NCBI GenBank assembly: GCA_002385415.1
Contig: DGDL01000062.1
Coordinates: forward strand, 1 to 12,065
Direction: 5' to 3'
DNA from: Clostridiales bacterium UBA3953
GTDB lineage: Bacteria; Bacillota; Clostridia; Oscillospirales; CAG-272
DNA: 12,065 nucleotides
In this document: in pieces, positions 7,708 through 12,065 of the stretch
Position numbering within the stretch: position 1 is the first letter of the stretch
Layout: every line of letters begins with the position of its first letter
Program-made: the position numbers and the translations under genes
The notes under the pieces: generated by a model
What the model was told of the DNA's origin: nothing
Database searches by the model: none
Seen by the model: the letters and a program-made list of their open reading frames with translations, nothing else

Positions 7708-9195
7708 TTATGCTACTTTATCCTGTGCGGCTTTGTCGTCATAGGCGATGAACGCCGAGTCGACGGTTGCCTTGGGCAACCTCGGCGTTATAAGGCTGAC
7801 AACCGGCACTATTATAAGCGATGCGACCATTGCCGCGGCTCCGACAAGCGAGGGCGACGCAAACTTCAAAAACGCGTTTGACACAATAAGCCCGACCGCG
7901 AATACCATGCTTACCCAGCAGGCAACTTTGGTGGTGCGCTTCCAGAACAGCCCGTATATGAACGGTCCAAGGAACGACCCGGCGAGGGCGCCCCATGAAA
8001 GCCCCATCAGCGCCGTAATCATGCTGCTCGGGTATGCGGCTATCAGCACCGACAGCACTATAAACAGCACGCAAAACGCACGCAGCAGCGCGAGAGAGGT
8101 CTTTTCTTTGATTTTGTCGGTAAAGCTGCCCAGAAAATCGCGCACGACCGTTGACGACGAGATTATAACAAGCGACGCGAGCGTCGATATAGAGGCGGAC
8201 AGCACGACAATCAGCACGATACCGATAAGAATGTCGGGCAGGGTTTTCGTGAGCATTGTGGGCACGATGTCATCGTAAACGACAGGGTCGGCGCTGTAAA
8301 AGAGCCGCCCGAAACCGCCTATAAAGTATGAGCCGCAGGCGATAAACACGGCAAACAGCGTCGAGATTATAGTACCGAGCCTTATCGAACGCTCGTCTTT
8401 TATAGCATAAAACTTATGTATCATCTGCGGCATGCCCCAAACGCCGAGGCTTGTCAAAACCACAACCGAGAGCAGTCCCAGCGGGTCGGGACCGAACATC
8501 GAGGTGAGCGCGCCGTTCAGCTCGGGGTTTATCTCACTGGTGAACTGTGAAAGCTGCTGAAGCGACTCCATAAACCCGCCGCCGCCCGCAAGGACTTTTC
8601 CGACTATCAAAACTATGCCCACCAGCATAACAATACCCTGAAGGAAGCTGTTGACGGCAGTCGCCATATATCCGCCCGCAACGACATATATTGCGGTCAG
8701 CGCCGCCATACCGACGATGCACCAGATAAACGGCAAGCCGAACGAAATTGAAAATATACCCGCAAGCCCTTTGTATACCGACGCGGTATAGGGTACAAGG
8801 AACACAATTATAATCAGCGCGGATACCAACTTCATGGCGGGGCTGTCATAACGCCGGCTGAAAAATTCGGGCATGGTGCTCGCGCCCAAATGATTTGTCA
8901 TTATCCGCGTGCGCCTGCCAAGCACTACCCAGGCAAGCAGGCTGCCTATGAAGGCATTTCCGATTCCTATCCACAGCGCGGAGATTCCGTACATCCAGCC
9001 GAACTGCCCGGCGTAACCAACGAATATTGTTGCGGAAAAATAAGTCGTGCCGTAAGCAAACGCCGACAGCCATGGCCCGACATTGCGTCCGGCCAAAATA
9101 AAGTCGCCGCTATTTGTGGCGGTTTTGCGGTACATAAAGCCTATTGCTACCGTCACCGCAAAAAAGAGCAGTACGAGGAAGATTTTCCAAAACAC
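7708..9195 (-). CDS. Sodium:solute symporter (SSS family), T-box controlled, candidate tyrosine importer
   Basis: This is a polytopic membrane protein of 495 residues in the SSS family (PanF/PutP relatives), which couples Na+ entry to solute uptake. It has about 13 hydrophobic segments. Conserved pieces include FILAGRNVGPWLSAFAYGTTYFSA near the N-terminus, AVNSFLQG in the middle, GVWGMPQMIHKFYAIKD, and a Ser-rich SASISTLASLVIISSST region where the family's Na2-site serines lie. The frame is open to 9288, but GTG 9195 has GGAGG 9 nt upstream and begins the hydrophobic N-terminus, so it is chosen. Family membership does not fix the substrate. The T-box leader (apparent UAC specifier) implies induction by uncharged tRNA-Tyr, making tyrosine or a related aromatic amino acid the best guess; this is inference. 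It is monocistronic and ends at the shared terminator. Confidence 0.9.
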   Translation of the reverse strand: MFWKIFLVLLFFAVTVAIGFMYRKTATNSGDFILAGRNVGPWLSAFAYGTTYFSATIFVGYAGQFGWMYGISALWIGIGNAFIGSLLAWVVLGRRTRIMTNHLGASTMPEFFSRRYDSPAMKLVSALIIIVFLVPYTASVYKGLAGIFSISFGLPFIWCIVGMAALTAIYVVAGGYMATAVNSFLQGIVMLVGIVLIVGKVLAGGGGFMESLQQLSQFTSEINPELNGALTSMFGPDPLGLLSVVVLTSLGVWGMPQMIHKFYAIKDERSIRLGTIISTLFAVFIACGSYFIGGFGRLFYSADPVVYDDIVPTMLTKTLPDILIGIVLIVVLSASISTLASLVIISSSTVVRDFLGSFTDKIKEKTSLALLRAFCVLFIVLSVLIAAYPSSMITALMGLSWGALAGSFLGPFIYGLFWKRTTKVACWVSMVFAVGLIVSNAFLKFASPSLVGAAAMVASLIIVPVVSLITPRLPKATVDSAFIAYDDKAAQDKVA

Positions 9196-9204
9196 TTTGC
9201 TGAT

Positions 9205-9209
9205 CCTCC
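9205..9209 (-). promoter_or_regulatory. Ribosome binding site of the symporter
   Basis: CCTCC on the + strand is GGAGG on the transcript, 9 nt before GTG 9195. It decides the start against the longer open frame, which would begin at 9288, only 21 nt beyond the T-box terminator U-run, without a comparable site. Confidence 0.75.
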
Positions 9210-9308
9210 GGTAATAATTTTGTTTTTTGAGTATATAATAATTTAGCGACACAGGGTTTTGGGTGGCAAAAGGTACAGTGGGTGGCATACATATAAATTA
9301 AATAAATC

Positions 9309-9355
9309 AAAAAGCCGCCCTGTCTCGAGACCTTTGTCCCGAAACGAGGGCGGCT
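9309..9355 (-). terminator. T-box conditional terminator
   Basis: On the transcript strand AGCCGCCCT (9355-9347) pairs with AGGGCGGCT (9321-9313), followed by a U-run down to 9309. Its 5' half (CCGCCCTCG) is also needed for the antiterminator, giving the mutually exclusive fold expected of a T-box. Confidence 0.93.
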
Positions 9356-9613
9356 GTCAGTCCGCGGTACCACCTCGATTTATACTCAGCGGGTACATGA
9401 TAATACCCCCGCCGGTGTAACGTCCGGCGAATACGCCGCCTCCTACTCCGCAAAAAAGCGTTTCAGCGCGGAGGCTACCGGAACGTATCCGACAAAGTCC
9501 GACTTTGGCGCCTCTCACCACCCGGCCACTCTCTGTAAGCCGCATCCTTTGCCGTTAAACGCCATGCGTTTATTTCCGGTCACTGCCCTTAATAAGGATA
9601 TGCAGTTTTGTTT
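9309..9613 (-). promoter_or_regulatory. T-box riboswitch leader (apparent Tyr specifier)
   Basis: The transcript strand contains the T-box core GGTGGTACCGCGG (complement of 9362-9374). Its UGGU (9372-9369) would pair with the 3' end of a tRNA with discriminator A. The antiterminator pairs CGAGG (9377-9373) with CCTCG (9349-9345) and GCGG with CCGC, competing with the terminator. Stem I is closed by ACCGGAA (9580-9574) with TTCCGGT (9483-9477), then CGGCAAAG (9554-9547) with CTTTGTCG (9497-9490), then CGGCTT with AAGTCG. AGAGAG and GGTGGTGAG make up the distal AG bulge and loop. The 3' side of the specifier loop is GATACG, read as GA-UAC-G with UAC (Tyr) at 9487-9485. Stem III is GGGTA/TACCC. 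An unusual AAACGC-ATG-GCGTTT hairpin sits in the 5' side of the specifier loop. Uncharged tRNA should allow read-through into the symporter. The transcript start is estimated from the promoter. Confidence 0.93.
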
Positions 9614-9619
9614 TTTGCG

Positions 9620-9648
9620 ATTATAGCAAACTAAAGCGAATTTGTCAA
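9620..9648 (-). promoter_or_regulatory. Consensus sigma-A promoter of the T-box transcript
   Basis: On the - strand TTGACA (9648-9643), a 17-bp spacer and TATAAT (9625-9620) match the housekeeping consensus perfectly. Transcription should begin at about 9613, just before Stem I of the T-box. The strong promoter fits control by attenuation rather than at initiation. Confidence 0.93.
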
Positions 9649-9730
9649 TACGATTTTTGCATTTAACAAAACAGCAACATGAAATAAATATATTAGTTAA
9701 TAATTGTTAAAAAATGCTTTCGCAAAAGTG

Positions 9731-9758
9731 TTGATTTACTTTTTTGATATGGTATAAT
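9731..9758 (+). promoter_or_regulatory. Sigma-A promoter of acpP with extended -10
   Basis: TTGATT (9731-9736), a 16-bp spacer and TATAAT (9753-9758) preceded by TGG form an extended -10 promoter. The expected start is at about 9765, giving a leader of about 37 nt. The stretch 9649-9730 between this and the divergent T-box promoter is AT-rich, and I see no gene in it. Confidence 0.85.
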
Positions 9759-9801
9759 ATTCAGTGCTCAAAAAAATACACTACATAAATGTGAGGGTAA
9801 A

Positions 9802-10056
9802 TTGAAGTCATTCATGGAGGTAGACGTATACGAAAAGATTAGCCGAATCGTTTCAGAACAGCTTCGTGCCGATACCGATCTGGTGGACGAAGACGCCGAC
9901 ATTTTTGAGGACCTCGGAGCGGATTCGCTCGACGTGGTCGAAATTCTGATGGCGGTGGAAGAAAGCTTCGGCATCACTATCCCGGAAGAAGATGTCACGG
10001 ACATTCGCACTGTTCGCGAACTGGCCGAATACATCGAAAGCCGGGCTGAAGAATAA
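9802..10056 (+). CDS. acpP: Acyl carrier protein
   Basis: This small acidic cytoplasmic protein carries fatty-acyl intermediates on 4'-phosphopantetheine during fatty acid synthesis; 84 residues from the TTG start. The core YEKISRIVSEQL, then LGADSLDVVEILMAVEESFGITIPEED, is classic; Ser42 in DSL is the phosphopantetheine attachment site. The start is uncertain: TTG 9802 has GAGGG 4 nt upstream, while ATG 9814 gives the more usual length of 80 residues but has no good ribosome binding site. It has its own promoter and terminators, and no fatty-acid synthesis genes are adjacent, so it is a stand-alone unit. It could be the housekeeping ACP or a second, specialised copy. Confidence 0.95.
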   Translation: MKSFMEVDVYEKISRIVSEQLRADTDLVDEDADIFEDLGADSLDVVEILMAVEESFGITIPEEDVTDIRTVRELAEYIESRAEE

Positions 10057-10069
10057 CGTATTACAAGCA

Positions 10070-10125
10070 GCGGTTAAATACCGCCGTAAATAAGATTGCC
10101 GGTATTGCCAAGTACGGCAGCCGGT
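10070..10125 (+). other. Structured acpP 3' UTR with competing helices
   Basis: Several short helices overlap: GCGGT (10070-10074) with ACCGC (10080-10084); GCCGTA (10083-10088) with TACGGC (10113-10118); and TGCC (10106-10109) with GGCA (10116-10119). GCCGGT also occurs twice (10098 and 10120). Some of these pairings exclude each other. No known riboswitch class is recognised. Confidence 0.3.
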
Positions 10126-10130
10126 AAACG

Positions 10131-10170
10131 GCACCCCAGCGGGAGCACTCCTGTTGAGGGGGCTTTTTTT
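10131..10170 (+). terminator. Intrinsic terminator 1 after acpP
   Basis: A long GC-rich hairpin forms from GCACCCCAGCGGGAG and CTCCTGTTGAGGGGGC, with one mismatch, one bulge and G-U pairs, followed directly by seven T residues (10164-10170). It lies 74 bp after the acpP stop codon. Confidence 0.92.
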
Positions 10171-10177
10171 ATCCCGG

Positions 10178-10214
10178 AGCTGCGCGATGTGACAAGATTC
10201 GCGCGGCTTTTTTT
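10178..10214 (+). terminator. Intrinsic terminator 2, in tandem
   Basis: AGCTGCGCGA (10178-10187) pairs with TCGCGCGGCT (10199-10208) around an 11-nt loop, followed by a T-run to 10214. It begins only 7 bp after the first terminator's T-run and ends 44 bp before spoIIAA. Confidence 0.9.
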
Positions 10215-10258
10215 ATACAATGGAAAAAACAACTATATGGCGATACGGAGACATAAAA

Positions 10259-10582
10259 ATGCTGACGGCAGATATAAAAATCGAATACGACGCGCAGTCG
10301 CAAACGCTGACATTGATAATTACCGGCGAAATCGACCATCACTCGGTCGGACGCTTGCGCGAGCAAGCCGACCGTGAGCTGGCGGTGCGCCGCCCGAAAG
10401 AGCTGGTAATAGATGTGTCGGGGGTTACTTTCATGGACAGCTCCGGTCTCGGGTTTATACTCGGACGATACGGTAAAGCCGAGCCGTTGGGCGCGACCAC
10501 GACTGTCAAGGGTGCCTCACCCCTGATACACCGTATACTCCGGCTTTCGGGCGCCGACACTTTTGTAAAGGTACTGAAATAA
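10259..10582 (+). CDS. spoIIAA: Anti-sigma F factor antagonist SpoIIAA
   Basis: This is a STAS-domain protein of 107 residues. Dephosphorylated SpoIIAA binds SpoIIAB and releases sigma F in the forespore; SpoIIAB phosphorylates it to switch it off. The STAS core is clear: ITGEIDHHSV, LVIDVSGVTFMDSSGLGFILGRY with Ser61 of DSSGLG at the phosphorylation site, then LIHRILRLSGADTFVKV. ATG 10259 has GGAG 8 nt upstream. The frame is open from ATG 10220, but that codon lies 6 bp after the terminator T-run and would add non-conserved residues. Length is slightly under the usual 115-117. It is followed by spoIIAB after 58 bp, an unusually wide gap, since these genes overlap or nearly touch in Bacillus. 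Confidence 0.95.
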   Translation: MLTADIKIEYDAQSQTLTLIITGEIDHHSVGRLREQADRELAVRRPKELVIDVSGVTFMDSSGLGFILGRYGKAEPLGATTTVKGASPLIHRILRLSGADTFVKVLK

Positions 10583-10597
10583 ACCGCATGCAGTAAA

Positions 10598-10604
10598 TTC
10601 GACA
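10598..10604 (-). promoter_or_regulatory. Candidate Spo0A box between spoIIAA and spoIIAB
   Basis: TTCGACA on the + strand is TGTCGAA on the - strand, an exact match to the Spo0A-box heptamer. One or two such matches are expected by chance in 12 kb, so the support is its place inside the spoIIA operon, a known Spo0A target, not the match alone. Confidence 0.25.
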
Positions 10605-10640
10605 ATAAAAATATCATAATTTCCGAAAGGATATGGGGAT

Positions 10641-11081
10641 ATGAAAAACAAGCCGGTAAACCAAATGAGGCTTGAGATTGAGTCAAAATCGATAAACGAG
10701 GGTTTTGCGCGCTATGCGGTATCCGCTTTTGCCGCCCAGCTTGACCCGACGATAGAGGAGCTTGCCGACCTGCGCTGCGCGGTGTCCGAAGCCGTGACAA
10801 ATGCGATTATCCACGGCTATCGCGGCACGAGCGGCACCGTTTACATAACCGCAAAGTATTACGAAGACCGCACCGTCAAAATAAAAGTCGCCGACAAGGG
10901 CGTGGGCATCGAGGATATAAAACAGGCAATGCAGCCGCTTTTCACGACCGACCCCAGCGGTGAACGCGGCGGGATGGGCTTTGCGGTGATGCAGAGTTTT
11001 ACCGACAAACTTGCGGTGCGCTCGAAGCCGGGGAAGGGAACAACCGTTACCATGACAAAAAAGTTCGCTCCGAGAGACTAA
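10641..11081 (+). CDS. spoIIAB: Anti-sigma F factor / serine kinase SpoIIAB
   Basis: This GHKL-fold ATPase of 146 residues binds and inhibits sigma F and phosphorylates SpoIIAA. The N-box is SEAVTNAIIHGY with Glu50 and Asn54 in the catalytic/Mg positions, the G1 box is DKGVGI (85-90), and the G2 lid is GERGGMGFAVM (107-117). Length equals that of Bacillus homologues. ATG 10641 is preceded by GAAAGGATATGGGG. SpoIIAB rather than RsbW is supported by the neighbouring spoIIAA and sigF and by the close match in G2 and the C-terminus (GKGTTVTMTK). Confidence 0.96.
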   Translation: MKNKPVNQMRLEIESKSINEGFARYAVSAFAAQLDPTIEELADLRCAVSEAVTNAIIHGYRGTSGTVYITAKYYEDRTVKIKVADKGVGIEDIKQAMQPLFTTDPSGERGGMGFAVMQSFTDKLAVRSKPGKGTTVTMTKKFAPRD

Positions 11082-11087
11082 AATACA

Positions 11088-11130
11088 GACGCCCGGGCAT
11101 GCGGTGTGCTTTCCCGATATGCCCGGTGTC
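11088..11130 (+). other. Intercistronic hairpin between spoIIAB and sigF
   Basis: CCGGGCAT (11093-11100) pairs perfectly with ATGCCCGG (11119-11126), and a GAC/GTC extension lies at the base. The loop is 18 nt and no U-tract follows. It ends 20 bp before the sigF start, so it could affect sigF translation or mRNA processing. Confidence 0.5.
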
Positions 11131-11150
11131 ACATAACTTGTAAAAGGATT

Positions 11151-11891
11151 ATGCAAACTTACGATAAATCGCATAACAGCGAGCTGCTTGCTCGAGTGAA
11201 GCAGGGCGACAATCAGGCACTGGACGAGCTTGTAAGGCTCAATCTCGGCCTTGTGAAAAGCCTTGCGCTGCGTTTCCGCGACCGCAGCCTGTGCGGGGGC
11301 CGGGCGGTCGAATACGAGGACCTTGTGCAAATAGGCACTATTGGGATGATAAAGGCGGCGCGCAGCTATGACCCGTCATACGGCACCGCTTTCTCGACCT
11401 ATGCCGTGCCGCTTATAATAGGGGAGATTCGCCGGTTTTTACGCGACGACGGACTTTTGAAAGTCGGGCGCATGACCAAAAAAATCGGCGCCGACATTGC
11501 GCGCCGCCGCGAAGAATTCATAGCCGAGCATGGGCGCGAGCCGCATGTGTCCGAGCTTGCCGAACTGTGCGGCCTGCCCGAGGCTGAGATCGTCTACGCG
11601 ATGGAGGCGGTCGGTACGGTGCGCTCGCTTTCTGAGGTGACGGGCGACGACGACAGCCTGACGCTTGAAAGCACACTGGCGGAGGAGAGCGGCGAAATCG
11701 AGTTTGCAACCGACAAAATAGCGCTGCATCAGGCAATCGAGGAGCTGCCCGAACTGTGGCAAAAAATAATACACCTGCGTTTTGAGCGCGAACTTTCTCA
11801 GCAGCAGACCGGCCGCATACTCGGGCTTTCACAGGTAAAAATATCAAGGGAAGAAAAGAAAATATTAAACCGGCTGCGCTCGGCATTGTGA
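11151..11891 (+). CDS. sigF: Sporulation sigma factor SigF
   Basis: This is the first forespore-specific sigma factor, held inactive by SpoIIAB and released by SpoIIAA after asymmetric division; 246 residues, close to the usual 250-255. Region 2 spans about 27-97 with NLGLVKSLALRF, EDLVQIGTIGMIKAARSYDPSYGTAFSTYAVPLIIGEIRRFLRDDG. Region 3 has EFIAEHGREPHVSELAELCGL. Region 4 ends in the helix-turn-helix ELSQQQTGRILGLSQVKISREEKKIL. Neighbouring spoIIAA and spoIIAB distinguish it from SigG and SigB. The frame is open from GTG 11106, but that start lies in the hairpin; ATG 11151 fits the family, though its AAGGA is only 2 nt upstream, an unusually tight spacing. Confidence 0.95.
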   Translation: MQTYDKSHNSELLARVKQGDNQALDELVRLNLGLVKSLALRFRDRSLCGGRAVEYEDLVQIGTIGMIKAARSYDPSYGTAFSTYAVPLIIGEIRRFLRDDGLLKVGRMTKKIGADIARRREEFIAEHGREPHVSELAELCGLPEAEIVYAMEAVGTVRSLSEVTGDDDSLTLESTLAEESGEIEFATDKIALHQAIEELPELWQKIIHLRFERELSQQQTGRILGLSQVKISREEKKILNRLRSAL

Positions 11892-11901
11892 TAATTGTTG
11901 A

Positions 11902-11921
11902 GCCGAGCCGGCCGGTTCGGC
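11902..11921. terminator. Perfect inverted repeat after sigF (possible terminator without U-tract)
   Basis: GCCGAGCCGG pairs with CCGGTTCGGC (one G-U pair), a 20-bp stretch that is almost entirely stem with a GGCC tip, 10 bp after the sigF stop codon. There is no T-run, so intrinsic termination is uncertain. It is the only visible boundary before the tRNA promoter. Confidence 0.45.
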
Positions 11922-11927
11922 AAATGG

Positions 11928-11946
11928 TTCGATAAATTTCGATAAA
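11928..11946. repeat. Phased TTCGATAAA direct repeat upstream of the tRNA promoter
   Basis: TTCGATAAA occurs at 11928-11936 and again at 11938-11946, a 10-bp period equal to about one helical turn. It ends 14 bp before the -35 box. It could be a binding site or an UP-like AT-rich element; the function is inferred only from position. Confidence 0.45.
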
Positions 11947-11960
11947 ATTGAAAAAGGATA

Positions 11961-11989
11961 TTGACAAATGGAGCATAATGTGCTATAAT
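11961..11989 (+). promoter_or_regulatory. Consensus sigma-A promoter of the tRNA gene(s)
   Basis: TTGACA (11961-11966), a 17-bp spacer and TATAAT (11984-11989) match the consensus fully. The tRNA starts 31 bp beyond the -10 box, so a short 5' leader would be removed by RNase P. Such strength is typical of stable-RNA promoters. Confidence 0.95.
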
Positions 11990-12019
11990 AACACACGTCG
12001 CAGGTTGAAGCGCAAACAC

Positions 12020-12065
12020 GCTGGTGTGGCTCAATGGTAGAGCAGCTGATTTGTAATCAGCAGGT
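12020..12065 (+). tRNA. tRNA-Thr (anticodon UGU), 5' part
   Basis: The acceptor 5' strand GCTGGTG is followed by TG, the D-arm GCTC/GAGC (12029-12043) with the loop containing GG, and an anticodon arm GCTGA-TTTGTAA-TCAGC. The anticodon TGT is at 12052-12054 and reads ACA (Thr). The window ends in the variable region, so the T-arm and the 3' acceptor strand cannot be checked. Confidence 0.93.

Noticed and set aside
9249..9287. Repeated GGGTGGCA and nearby GGTAC on the + strand, resembling a second T-box core
   Set aside because: The ACCGCG part of the motif is missing, there is no Stem I and no terminator in that orientation, and the + strand has no gene directly downstream to control.
9196..9288. 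Extended N-terminus of the symporter to ATG 9288
   Set aside because: The extra 31 residues are hydrophilic and not family-like, and a good GGAGG precedes GTG 9195 instead.
9357..9545. Open frame of 62 codons on the - strand inside the T-box
   Set aside because: The T-box structure explains this sequence completely, and no ribosome binding site precedes the frame. It is not a leader peptide.
10173..10200. SigH-like promoter (GGA at 10176, GATT at 10196) for spoIIAA
   Set aside because: The spacing is about right, but both elements are too degenerate (CGGAGCT and AAGATTC) and lie inside terminator 2; it cannot be told from chance.
11106..11150. Longer sigF starting at GTG 11106
   Set aside because: This start lies inside the intercistronic hairpin, lacks a ribosome binding site and adds residues not seen in SigF proteins.
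1..12065. CRISPR array, insertion sequence, phage or defence system
   Set aside because: No regularly spaced repeats, transposase, integrase, terminal inverted repeats or defence-family domains are visible. The only Tn5-like sequence is the library adapter at the start.

Overview
The window looks like ordinary chromosome from an endospore-forming member of the Bacillota, most likely an uncultured Clostridia bacterium. The evidence is the complete spoIIAA-spoIIAB-sigF operon, an FtsK/SpoIIIE translocase, a T-box leader, consensus sigma-A promoters with 17-bp spacers and AGGAG-type ribosome binding sites. Genes are GC-moderate and rich in Ala, Arg and Asp/Glu; the intergenic control regions are clearly AT-rich. 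The first 19 bases are a Nextera (Tn5 mosaic-end) adapter, so this is the untrimmed edge of a short-read contig, probably from a metagenome. I see no mobile element, CRISPR array or phage gene.

Region 1 (51-7706, + strand) is a tightly packed, probably co-transcribed group: ftsK/spoIIIE, a thymidylate-kinase-family protein, a DJ-1/PfpI protein, 5-formyltetrahydrofolate cyclo-ligase, a CPBP-family membrane protease homologue and mltG. It ends at a strong bidirectional terminator. The themes are chromosome segregation, deoxynucleotide/folate metabolism and cell-wall growth. Two intercistronic spacers (ftsK-tmk and DJ-1-cyclo-ligase) carry inverted repeats without U-tracts.

Region 2 (7708-9648, - strand) is a single sodium:solute symporter gene read from a consensus promoter through a complete T-box riboswitch of about 300 nt. 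The apparent specifier is UAC (Tyr) and the T-box UGGU matches a tRNA with discriminator A, so this transporter is better read as a candidate tyrosine/aromatic amino acid importer than as the pantothenate or proline transporter its family name would suggest. Its stop codon abuts the terminator shared with mltG.

Region 3 (9731-10214, + strand) is a monocistronic acyl carrier protein gene with its own extended -10 promoter and two intrinsic terminators in tandem.

Region 4 (10259-11891, + strand) is the spoIIA operon, which controls activation of the first forespore-specific sigma factor. The translocase in region 1 would act in the same compartment if it serves as SpoIIIE. No clear promoter is visible between the tandem terminators and spoIIAA; a perfect Spo0A-box heptamer lies between spoIIAA and spoIIAB.

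Region 5 (11902-12065) holds an inverted repeat after sigF, a helically phased TTCGATAAA direct repeat, a perfect sigma-A promoter and the 5' part of a tRNA-Thr(UGU) cut by the window end. Nothing here is a clearly new system; the best leads are the T-box with an extra hairpin in its specifier region and the kinase with an altered DRX motif.
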